Both the position numbers and the translations under genes were made by a program. A DNA stretch of 5,742 nucleotides from Caldifarciminota bacterium (lineage in GTDB: Bacteria; Hydrothermota; Tepidihabitantia; SM23-42), in assembly GCA_030671005.1 (NCBI GenBank), contig DAOVAN010000105.1, positions 1 to 5,742 on the forward strand, read 5' to 3'. The notes under the pieces were generated by a model that made no database searches, had not been told where the DNA came from, and was given only the letters and a program-made list of their open reading frames with translations. Positions within the stretch are counted from its first letter, which is position 1; every line of letters begins with the position of its first letter. Shown piece after piece: positions 1-5,662 of this stretch.

Positions 1-86
1 GGTGTAAGATGAATATTCGGCTTTGCAGCACTATGCAGCCAATGACTACGGTTTTGAATTTAGATATTAGTGCTTTAATATTGTTT

Positions 87-185
87 ACCCCGTTAGAAAT
101 AGCCTTAGGAATTCTATGAGTGCACCCCAAAATAATTCATTAATGTAGAGTATGGTCAAGATCAACATTTAGTTTCTAACGGGGT
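87..185. repeat. Spaced perfect inverted repeat (13-base arms)
   Basis: The left arm accccgttagaaa at 87-99 is the exact reverse complement of the right arm tttctaacggggt at 173-185, with 73 bases between them. A perfect 13-base match this close is very unlikely by chance. The interior is AT-rich, without an open frame of note. The arrangement fits the ends of a short miniature inverted-repeat element, or two inverted copies of a REP-like sequence. No target-site duplication could be identified: the bases just outside the arms differ. Confidence 0.7.
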
Positions 186-218
186 TTAGGGTTTCGTGCT
201 TAGAATTTTGCCTGTAGG

Positions 219-236
219 GCAAACCTTTAGGTTTGC
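219..236. repeat. Tight hairpin palindrome
   Basis: The sequence gcaaacct (219-226), tt, aggtttgc (229-236) forms a perfect 8-base-arm palindrome with a minimal loop; pairing of 7 bases with a 4-base loop is more realistic. It is not followed by a T-run on either strand, so it is a poor intrinsic terminator. It lies downstream of the protease stop codon and could still protect or end that transcript. Its form also fits dispersed intergenic palindromes. Confidence 0.6.
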
Positions 237-308
237 AGCACCCATCCGCAGGGCTACCTTGAACATATTTTGCTTGCTTGAATTCATTTGGCAGTCAACC
301 AGTAAGTG

Positions 309-1445
309 CTACTCTTCGTATTGATCCAGATCCAATTTGATCGACAGGAAATTCATGATGTCTTTCAGGGCGATGATTCCTAAGAGCCTGTCGCCCTCGA
401 TGACCATGAGCCGGCTGTTGCGGGTTCGGTTCATCAGTGAAAGAACCTTAACCACATCGGTGTCCGGGTGGATCGTATTTTCGGCTGAGCATGTATTGGC
501 GATCTCACTTATCCTCTTGCTCTGCCATTCTTCTTTGGGCACTTGTCTGATCTGACGGGTGGTAATACATCCGACCAGTTTGTCCGCATCGACGACCGGA
601 AACATCTTGTAGTGGTGCTTATATATGTAATCTTCGACCAGCTCTTTGATCGTGATCGTCGGAGGTACGGTAACGGGATCGGTTATCATTAGACTTTTTA
701 CGCTTTCTCCTTCAAGAGCCCGGCGGGTTATCAATTGCTGGTAAGACATGCGTGCAGCGTTCTGCAGGAAGAGACCAATCATGAACCACCAGATACCGCC
801 GATGAGATTCCCGGAGAAGAACTGAATGACACCCATGGCAATGAGCAGAAAGCCGAAGATGGTGCCGATACGGGATGAAATCCTTGTTGCCCAACCGATG
901 TTCTGTTTCCATTTCCATAAGATCGATCTGAGCACGCGTCCTCCATCGAGGGGAAATGCCGGCAGGAGATTGAACCCAGCCAAGATCCAGTTGATGATCG
1001 CGAGGTAGCCAATTACACCGGTGACCGGCACGGGCCAGTTTCCAATTCTGCCAGCGGTTCTCAGTGCGTAGAGAGCGATGCCGAGGATGATGCTCGATAC
1101 CGGACCGGCAATGGCCATCATGAATTCTGCCTTGGCACTGGATGGTTCTTCTTCCATGTGGGCGACGCCACCGAAGATAAACAGGGTAATGCCTTTGATG
1201 GGTAGCCCAAAATTCCTGGCGACCAGAGAATGTGATAATTCATGAAAGATAATCGAGAAGAAAAGACCCAGTGCTCCGAAGATGCCCATCCACCAGTATG
1301 TCGCAGATGATAGATCTTTAAAGTAATAGGGAAAAAGCCCTTGAGCAAGGGACCAGGTTATGAGAAAGGCAAGTACCAGCCAGCTGATATCGACCTTTAC
1401 GTCAAACCCAAAAAGACTAAAAATCCGAATTGATTTTCCAAACAT
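309..1445 (-). CDS. M50 (site-2-type) membrane metalloprotease with CBS pair
   Basis: This 378-residue integral-membrane zinc protease belongs to the family that cleaves substrates within or near the membrane. Hydrophobic segments lie near residues 17-35, 50-72, 105-128, 143-160, 192-210 and 213-230. The zinc motif HELSH is at 68-72 (ligands H68 and H72, catalytic E69), and the second family motif, NLLPAFPLDGG, is at 159-169, supplying the third ligand D167. Two CBS domains follow, at about 246-305 and 311-370, as in Rip3-like or SpoIVFB-like M50 proteins, where they are thought to sense nucleotides or control access. The ATG start is fixed by a GGAGGT ribosome binding site 6 bases upstream. 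The gene is last in the minus-strand cluster, 21 bases after the thioredoxin-like fragment, and is probably also served by the internal promoter at 1745-1772. Length and motifs look intact. The substrate cannot be told from sequence. Confidence 0.93.
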   Translation of the reverse strand: MFGKSIRIFSLFGFDVKVDISWLVLAFLITWSLAQGLFPYYFKDLSSATYWWMGIFGALGLFFSIIFHELSHSLVARNFGLPIKGITLFIFGGVAHMEEEPSSAKAEFMMAIAGPVSSIILGIALYALRTAGRIGNWPVPVTGVIGYLAIINWILAGFNLLPAFPLDGGRVLRSILWKWKQNIGWATRISSRIGTIFGFLLIAMGVIQFFSGNLIGGIWWFMIGLFLQNAARMSYQQLITRRALEGESVKSLMITDPVTVPPTITIKELVEDYIYKHHYKMFPVVDADKLVGCITTRQIRQVPKEEWQSKRISEIANTCSAENTIHPDTDVVKVLSLMNRTRNSRLMVIEGDRLLGIIALKDIMNFLSIKLDLDQYEE

Positions 1446-1451
1446 ATTCTT

Positions 1452-1457
1452 ACCTCC
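1452..1457 (-). promoter_or_regulatory. Ribosome binding site of the M50 protease
   Basis: GGAGGT reads on the minus strand, 6 bases before the protease ATG and inside the 21-base gap after the preceding gene. It is a near-perfect Shine-Dalgarno sequence and fixes the start. It contrasts with the promoter-proximal genes here, which have none. Confidence 0.85.
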
Positions 1458-1466
1458 AGGTTTCTG

Positions 1467-1739
1467 CTATTGTTGCCAGGAATCGAGGACGGCTTTCTGC
1501 TTGATCAACTTTTTGTCGATTCCGTATTTCGTTACCTCGGGGCCGTCTTTGACAAAATCGAAGATCTTAAGGCGTATTTTGTCGGAGAATTTGACTACCT
1601 CTTCCAGGATTTGTTGTTGCCCGCGGCATGTCGGACAGGCATTTTCCCCTGTGAAATATAGAATGTCGATGCGCGCGGGCAATTTGCCCAGTATGCGCTT
1701 TACTTCTTTTTTTGTCTTTTCATCCATCAACTGGTGCAT
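1467..1739 (-). CDS. Short thioredoxin-fold protein with CPTC motif, apparently truncated
   Basis: This 90-residue protein resembles the N-terminal half-domain of protein disulfide oxidoreductase/glutaredoxin-like proteins. It has an N-terminal helix (about 5-18), a beta strand IDILYFT (24-30), the redox motif CPTC (C35-C38), a helix (38-50), a strand LKIFDF (57-62), and then a segment ending KYGID (71-75) that leads into the cis-proline strand in that family. Here the expected Pro-containing strand, hairpin and last helix are absent: the protein ends after 15 more residues. A complete thioredoxin/glutaredoxin domain would normally be longer, so this is either a C-terminally truncated relative or a decayed gene. 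Neither other forward frame restores the missing part. The start is supported by the promoter, whose -10 box ends 5 bases before the ATG (leaderless); a second ATG at residue 5 is an alternative. It lies 6 bases after the ROK gene and 21 before the protease. Confidence 0.72.
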   Translation of the reverse strand: MHQLMDEKTKKEVKRILGKLPARIDILYFTGENACPTCRGQQQILEEVVKFSDKIRLKIFDFVKDGPEVTKYGIDKKLIKQKAVLDSWQQ

Positions 1740-1744
1740 GGTGT

Positions 1745-1772
1745 ATTATATTAATGCTTGCTTTTTTGTCAA
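1745..1772 (-). promoter_or_regulatory. Internal sigma70-type promoter for the redox fragment and protease
   Basis: On the minus strand TTGACA (1772-1767) and TATAAT (1750-1745) match both consensus boxes perfectly, with a 16-base spacer. The -35 box is formed by two in-frame codons (Leu-Thr) near the end of the ROK gene, and the -10 box contains the ROK stop codon TAA. The downstream ATG follows the -10 box after 5 bases, so the predicted transcript is leaderless. It gives the last two genes of the cluster their own expression. Confidence 0.8.
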
Positions 1773-2681
1773 TTGAGCGAACAGGGCAGCGCCGAGTATT
1801 CCGGCGTCATCACCCAGCTTTGCGGGAACGATCTTGTAGTGGCGGTGCTGGGCGCCAAGCACCATCTGACGCGTCGTTTTTCTGACTGGGTCGAAGAGTA
1901 CTCTACCGGCACGGGCAATGCCTCCTGATATGACGACGATGTCCGGGTCAAACAGGGCGAGTATGTTAGCGATGCCGATGCCAATGTAGTATCCGACTTC
2001 AGAGAAGACCTCGTTGGCTACGGTATCACCCTGTTTGGCCGCACGTGCAATTATCTCCGGGGTGAGCACGTCGTAGTCGGCTAGTCGACTTCTTTGTTTT
2101 TTCATTTTTCGCTTGGCACGTGCTACAATATACTTAGCACCCGCATAGCGTTCTAGATGCCCACGATGACCACATATGCACATCGGTCCCTTGAGGGTTA
2201 TTGTCGTGTGTCCGAATTCACCGGCGAATCCATTGGCACCGAAAAGCAGCCGACCCTCGCAGATTGCCGCACCGCCCACGCCGGTGCCCAGCGTGAACAA
2301 GAAGACATTATCATAACCCCGGGCAACTCCGTATTTCCATTCACCCAGGCAGATTGCGTTCACATCGTTCAGGACTCTGACCGGCAGCTTGAATTCCCGT
2401 CGTAACATACTGGCCAAACAGACGTTATTCCAGCCTTTCAGATTCGGTGAGAATTTCACGATGCCGTTACCGGAGTCGATGATACCTGCGATGCCGACAC
2501 CGATGCATGCTGCCTTTTTCTTAAAAGGCGCGATTGCTAGTTTTATTTGCTGGAGGGAACGGTCCATGCCGGCTTGAGCATGGCTGGGTATGTTGATACG
2601 ACGGATGATTTCCCTGCCGCGAACGAACGCTGCCTTGATGTTTGTGCCGCCGACATCAATGCCGACGATGCCCTTCTTCAT
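1746..2681 (-). CDS. ROK-family sugar kinase (glucokinase-like)
   Basis: This protein of about 311 residues (ATG start) has the full ASKHA/ROK layout and should phosphorylate a hexose or N-acetylated hexosamine with ATP in the cytoplasm. It shows the N-terminal phosphate loop DVGGTN (9-14), the catalytic-Asp motif LNDVNA (104-109, Asp106), the glycine-rich GTGVGGA (132-138), ExGH (residues 155-158 region, His157), the zinc-loop region CICGHRGHLE (168-177) and the C-terminal nucleotide-binding stretch ISGGIA plus DDAGILGAA. The usual zinc loop is CxCGxxGC; here the last Cys is His (position 175). Sugar specificity cannot be told. An upstream TTG at 2693 would add four residues and overlap the stop of the previous gene (TTGA), giving possible translational coupling. 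The ATG at 2681 was preferred because family members begin just before the phosphate loop. Neither start has a ribosome binding site. It sits third after serS. Confidence 0.92.
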   Translation of the reverse strand: MKKGIVGIDVGGTNIKAAFVRGREIIRRINIPSHAQAGMDRSLQQIKLAIAPFKKKAACIGVGIAGIIDSGNGIVKFSPNLKGWNNVCLASMLRREFKLPVRVLNDVNAICLGEWKYGVARGYDNVFLFTLGTGVGGAAICEGRLLFGANGFAGEFGHTTITLKGPMCICGHRGHLERYAGAKYIVARAKRKMKKQRSRLADYDVLTPEIIARAAKQGDTVANEVFSEVGYYIGIGIANILALFDPDIVVISGGIARAGRVLFDPVRKTTRQMVLGAQHRHYKIVPAKLGDDAGILGAALFAQLTKKQALI

Positions 2682-2689
2682 ATTATCGG

Positions 2690-3010
2690 TCAAGCACGTG
2701 CTGATTTGATGCGACGGAAAACTGAATAGCAGGTGTAACCAATGACTGCCGCGGCGACGAACCAGAACCAGAAAGGCAGGTTCCGGCCAAATATTGCGAC
2801 ATATGTAAAGGGCGCGATGATGATGACAGCGAGGACGATACCAAATGTTCTAACCTGGGCGAGATTCTTGCTTTTGAGGCCGGCGATTATTTTGTAGATC
2901 GATAACCAAAATGGTATCACACCAGCAAGATATATTACCGCGAATACTATCGGGTTGATACCGTATTGCTGTTCTATTCCGGCAAGCCAGTTACTCAGGT
3001 ATTGGAACAT
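2690..3010 (-). CDS. Small three-helix membrane protein of unknown function
   Basis: This 106-residue protein is not one I recognise. Its N-terminus is short and amphipathic (1-19), followed by three likely membrane helices at about 20-43, 56-75 and 78-97. The loop between helices 1 and 2 is basic (LKSKN, 45-49, then R54), and the C-terminus is also basic (RR at 99-100, then K102 and R105). By the positive-inside rule both the loop and the C-terminus would be cytoplasmic, which does not fit simply with the two helices between them, so topology is uncertain. The helices are rich in aromatic residues (WFWF, 81-84). It starts one base after the serS stop and has no ribosome binding site, which suggests translation by re-initiation. 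Its stop overlaps or nearly touches the ROK start. The gene is likely real because of tight packing and strong membrane-like composition. Confidence 0.75.
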   Translation of the reverse strand: MFQYLSNWLAGIEQQYGINPIVFAVIYLAGVIPFWLSIYKIIAGLKSKNLAQVRTFGIVLAVIIIAPFTYVAIFGRNLPFWFWFVAAAVIGYTCYSVFRRIKSARA

Positions 3011-3011
3011 G

Positions 3012-4280
3012 CTATTTGCTTATGTATTCTGTTCCCATGTACTTCTGGAGAACAGTAGGTATCCGGATCCTGCCGTCTTTGGTTTGATAATTCTCTACTA
3101 TGGCGATGAAGGTGCGGGGTGTGGCAAGGCCACTTCCATTCATCGTGTATACAAAATCGACGCCCTTGCCGGGTTTGCGGTATCGGATGTTTGCCCGCCG
3201 GGCTTGATATTGTTCGTAGCAGCTGATCGATGACACCTCAAGCCACTCATCCATGCCCGGTGCATATACTTCGATGTCATAGGTGATGGCTGAGGCAAAG
3301 GTCATATCGCCGGTACAGAGTAGCATGACGCGATAGGGTAGTTCTAACATTTTCACCACGGCTTCGGCATCGCTGAGCATTCCTTCGAATTCACTATAGC
3401 CCTGTTCAGGTGTAGCATACTTCACCAGCTCCACCTTATTGAATTGGTGCACCCGGGTGATACCACGCACCTCTTTGCCATAGGAGCCGGCCTCACGGCG
3501 GAAGCACGGTGTATAGGCTACATATTTGATGGGGAGTGTTTTTTCCAGTAATATTTCCTCGCGGTGCATGTTCGTCAAGGGGACTTCTGCGGTGGGGGCT
3601 AGATAGAACGCGTCGTCACGGCACCGGTACATGTCTGCTTCTAATTTCGGCAGTTGTCCAGTGCCGTATAGACAATCGGTCGGATTGAGTATCGGCGGGA
3701 AGATTTCAGTGTAACCATGTTTTGTCGTATGCAGGTCAAGGAAGAAGTTGATTAAGCTGCGTTCCAACAAGGCGCCCATACCCTTATAAAGAATGAATCG
3801 GGAGCCGGATATCTTGGGCGCCCTTTTCAGATCGAGCATGCTCAGGGCTTCACATATATCCCAATGGGGCAGGACTTCAAAGTCAGTCTTCGGCGTAGTT
3901 TTCATTCCCCGCACGAATTTGTTCGATTCGGCATCGGTACCAACGGGTACTGAATCGTGCGGGATATTTGGTATCCACTGCACCAATTCACTGAACTTCT
4001 GTTCGATTTCCCGCTGGTTATCCTCTTTTTCCTTGATTTTATGGGCCAGATCTCGCGCTTGCGCCATGAGTTCTGCAGGCTCTTCACCCTGGCGCTTTAA
4101 TTGACCGATCTCTTCGGAGAGTGCATTCCGTTGCTGCTTCAATTCCTGTACTTCGGTGATGCGGGTGCGGCGTTCTTTGTCCTTTTCGATCATCTCATCG
4201 AGATCGAGCGTAACACCCCTCTTTTTCAGTGTGCTGCGTATGAGATCCGGATTTTCTCTCAGCACCTTGAGGTCAATCAT
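3012..4280 (-). CDS. serS: Seryl-tRNA synthetase (class II)
   Basis: This 422-residue enzyme charges tRNA-Ser with serine in the cytoplasm, with a length normal for bacterial SerRS. The N-terminal tRNA-binding arm is a long antiparallel coiled coil (about 28-100), preceded by the family opening MIDLKVLRENPDLIR. The class II catalytic core follows: motif 1 around 176-200 (ending FPPILNP), the serine-binding TAE loop at 230-232, motif 2 with FRRE at 260-263 and GKEVRGITRVHQF (268-280), and motif 3 with GSGLATPRT (382-390, the ATP-binding Arg389). All key motifs look intact. The ATG lies 6 bases after a -10 box, so the mRNA is predicted to be leaderless; no ribosome binding site is seen. It is the first gene of the minus-strand cluster, divergent from the LarA homologue across 106 bases. 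Identification is firm. Confidence 0.98.
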   Translation of the reverse strand: MIDLKVLRENPDLIRSTLKKRGVTLDLDEMIEKDKERRTRITEVQELKQQRNALSEEIGQLKRQGEEPAELMAQARDLAHKIKEKEDNQREIEQKFSELVQWIPNIPHDSVPVGTDAESNKFVRGMKTTPKTDFEVLPHWDICEALSMLDLKRAPKISGSRFILYKGMGALLERSLINFFLDLHTTKHGYTEIFPPILNPTDCLYGTGQLPKLEADMYRCRDDAFYLAPTAEVPLTNMHREEILLEKTLPIKYVAYTPCFRREAGSYGKEVRGITRVHQFNKVELVKYATPEQGYSEFEGMLSDAEAVVKMLELPYRVMLLCTGDMTFASAITYDIEVYAPGMDEWLEVSSISCYEQYQARRANIRYRKPGKGVDFVYTMNGSGLATPRTFIAIVENYQTKDGRIRIPTVLQKYMGTEYISK

Positions 4281-4286
4281 TGTGGT

Positions 4287-4314
4287 ATTATACGGTATTT
4301 TCCATGTAAGTCAA
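4287..4314 (-). promoter_or_regulatory. serS sigma70-type promoter (predicted leaderless)
   Basis: On the minus strand TTGACT (4314-4309) and TATAAT (4292-4287) are separated by 16 bases, and the serS ATG follows the -10 box after 6 bases. Eleven of twelve consensus positions match. Transcription should start at or beside the A of the ATG. It probably drives serS, the membrane protein and the ROK gene, and may read through to the last two genes. Confidence 0.8.
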
Positions 4315-4317
4315 CAA

Positions 4318-4332
4318 AGTATGTGATATACT
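4318..4332. promoter_or_regulatory. Possible operator palindrome between divergent promoters
   Basis: AGTAT-GTGAT-ATACT is a palindrome with 5-base arms and a 5-base centre, lying between the two outward-facing -35 boxes (4309-4314 and 4354-4359). Its position would suit a regulator acting on one or both genes. The arms are short and AT-rich, so it may be chance. No family of regulator is suggested. Confidence 0.2.
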
Positions 4333-4353
4333 GTGCCTTTTTGGCGCTTATCG

Positions 4354-4381
4354 TTGACATATGAACGTATTTAGATAGAAT
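4354..4381 (+). promoter_or_regulatory. Sigma70-type promoter of the LarA homologue (predicted leaderless)
   Basis: TTGACA (4354-4359) and TAGAAT (4376-4381) are separated by 16 bases, and the ATG at 4387 follows after 5 bases. Eleven of twelve consensus positions match. The geometry is the same as at serS and at the internal promoter at 1745-1772. An ATG at 4382 in another frame closes after four codons. Confidence 0.78.
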
Positions 4382-4386
4382 ATGCC

Positions 4387-5649
4387 ATGGATTTGAGATA
4401 TGGAAAGGGTTTTATGAGTATCGAAACACCGCCGGGTCTCTTAGGTGTTATTGAACCAAAACCCGCTGTGGTCAGACCCGTTGACGACCTCTTGAAAGAG
4501 AATGTCATGAAGCCGGTCAATGGGCAACGATTAAAAGAAACCTTGCACAAAAACAAGCCTGGTCATGTGGTTGTCATTGTTTCGGACATAACCCGGAAAA
4601 TCGCGCATTATGAGCGTATATTGAGATTCCTGGCGGGCGAGCTGGTGAATGCCGGCATTGACGAGAAGAACATTGAGTTCGTCGTTGCTCTGGGAACGCA
4701 CCGCATACATACAGCGGATGAAGATGCGTTTCTTTACGGTACGCTCACTCATGATTTCAATTTCACGCAGCATGACTGTCACGGCGATTGTGCTTGCGTG
4801 GGCAAGACGTCCACTGGGCTCGACGTTTGGGTGAACCGGCGGGTCAAGGAAGCGGATTTCGTGATCACAACCGGCCGGGTTGATTTTCATTATCTGGCTG
4901 GTTATTCCGGTGGCAGAAAATCGATTCTGCCGGGTGTCGCTTCTTACGAGACGATAAGAAACAATCACAAAAAGCTGGTACGTAATGGTGTGTTCATTGG
5001 CCAGACTGACGGTAATGTTATTGCTCAGGAGATGGCTGATGCAGCCAGGCTATTGGGTGTTGATTATTTGTTGAATGTTGTGGAAACCCCGGACCGGGAC
5101 ATAGCTCAGGTTTTCTCGGGCGATCCCGAAGAAGCATTTCAGGAGGCGGTTCATTATTTTGTTGCGGCACGACGGGTCAGTATTCCAGAGCGGGCAGATT
5201 GTGTGATAGTATCTGCCGGTGGTTTTCCGCAGGATAAGAATTTCTATCACACTCATAAATCTGTAAACCTGGCAATGCAGGCATTGAAGAAACAGGGGAG
5301 TGTCATTCTCATTGGTCAGTGTGCCGAGGGTGTCGGTAATGAAAAGTTCATGCAGTTGATGCTCGAGCACAATATCGAGGCACTCCTGCATTATCCCGAA
5401 GAAAGAATTGATGTTGGTGGGCACCGTGCTTTTTTGACCGCAAAGATACTAAAAGATCACCGCGTCTACGTGCTCACTGATTTGGATCCGGATATGGTGC
5501 GGCGGATTGGCTTTACTCCTATCCGGAGTATTAATGAAGGCATCGACGCCGTGAAGAGGGAACACGGCGATGGTCTAAAGACTTATGTCATCCCCAACGG
5601 CAAAGCGGTGTTGCCTTCATTGAATGGCAGGAAAAGCATTCTGAATTAG
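4387..5649 (+). CDS. larA: LarA-family nickel-pincer racemase/epimerase homologue
   Basis: This 420-residue protein belongs to the lactate racemase (LarA) superfamily, cytoplasmic enzymes that invert 2-hydroxyacids with a nickel-pincer nucleotide cofactor. Family landmarks are in order: the N-terminal LRYGKG (3-8), SDITR (66-70), GTHR with His105, FHYLAGYSGGRKSILPG (167-183) with His168 and the cofactor-linking Lys178, and NNH with nickel-ligand His194. Spacings match LarA of Lactobacillus plantarum (His174, Lys184, His200). At the substrate-contact pair Gln295/Lys298, it has His288/Lys291, and no Trp lies near the position of Trp358, so the substrate may not be lactate. The ATG at 4387 is preferred over an internal ATG at 4414 because the YGKG segment is family-conserved and a promoter ends 5 bases upstream. 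Cofactor-making genes larB, larC and larE are not in the window. The next gene starts 13 bases on. Confidence 0.9.
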   Translation: MDLRYGKGFMSIETPPGLLGVIEPKPAVVRPVDDLLKENVMKPVNGQRLKETLHKNKPGHVVVIVSDITRKIAHYERILRFLAGELVNAGIDEKNIEFVVALGTHRIHTADEDAFLYGTLTHDFNFTQHDCHGDCACVGKTSTGLDVWVNRRVKEADFVITTGRVDFHYLAGYSGGRKSILPGVASYETIRNNHKKLVRNGVFIGQTDGNVIAQEMADAARLLGVDYLLNVVETPDRDIAQVFSGDPEEAFQEAVHYFVAARRVSIPERADCVIVSAGGFPQDKNFYHTHKSVNLAMQALKKQGSVILIGQCAEGVGNEKFMQLMLEHNIEALLHYPEERIDVGGHRAFLTAKILKDHRVYVLTDLDPDMVRRIGFTPIRSINEGIDAVKREHGDGLKTYVIPNGKAVLPSLNGRKSILN

Positions 5650-5651
5650 TT

Positions 5652-5657
5652 AGGAGG
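5652..5657 (+). promoter_or_regulatory. Ribosome binding site of the downstream membrane-anchored gene
   Basis: AGGAGG, a perfect Shine-Dalgarno core, lies 5 bases before ATG 5663 and 8 before the following in-frame ATG at 5666, so either could be used. It confirms that a real gene begins here despite only 80 bases being visible. Confidence 0.85.
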
Positions 5658-5662
5658 CTAAT

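Larger units (their letters stand above)
1..308. other. Non-coding, repeat-bearing intergenic stretch
   Basis: This is the only stretch of about 300 bases without a convincing gene. It lies beyond the stop codon of the minus-strand protease gene and runs to the window edge. All frames are broken early; the longest ATG-started frame noticed on the plus strand (9-119, 36 codons) runs straight through one arm of an inverted repeat and has no ribosome binding site. The stretch contains a widely spaced perfect 13-base inverted repeat (87-99 with 173-185), a tight 8-base-arm hairpin (219-236), and a 10-base direct repeat, tttgcagcac, at 22-31 and 232-241. No clear intrinsic terminator (hairpin plus T-run) is visible for the protease transcript. 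The mix of palindromes suggests dispersed intergenic repeats or the remnant of a small non-autonomous element; this is inference. Confidence 0.6.

Noticed and set aside
54..81. Weak promoter-like boxes (TTGAAT, 16 bases, TAATAT) on the plus strand
   Set aside because: Each box matches only about four of six consensus positions, and no gene follows; in an AT-rich stretch this is expected by chance.
9..119. A 36-codon plus-strand open frame at the left edge
   Set aside because: It has no ribosome binding site, runs through an arm of the inverted repeat, and its product resembles nothing I recognise.
182..194. Telomere-like ggtttaggg repeat
   Set aside because: Only about one and a half units are present in a bacterial context; this is not a repeat array.
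219..236. Hairpin as intrinsic terminator of the minus-strand operon
   Set aside because: No T-run follows the stem on either strand, and it lies more than 70 bases beyond the stop codon.
1360..1776. A 138-codon plus-strand open frame across the protease start, redox fragment and ROK end
   Set aside because: It is antisense to three genes and crosses a promoter and a ribosome binding site; its composition looks like a shadow frame.
2682..2693. TTGACC and GATAAT on the minus strand as a promoter for the ROK gene
   Set aside because: The two sequences are adjacent rather than 16 bases apart, and the second touches the ATG, so they cannot work as -35 and -10 boxes.
4531..4968. A 145-codon minus-strand open frame inside the LarA homologue
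   Set aside because: It lies wholly antisense to a gene with clear family motifs and has no recognisable features of its own.
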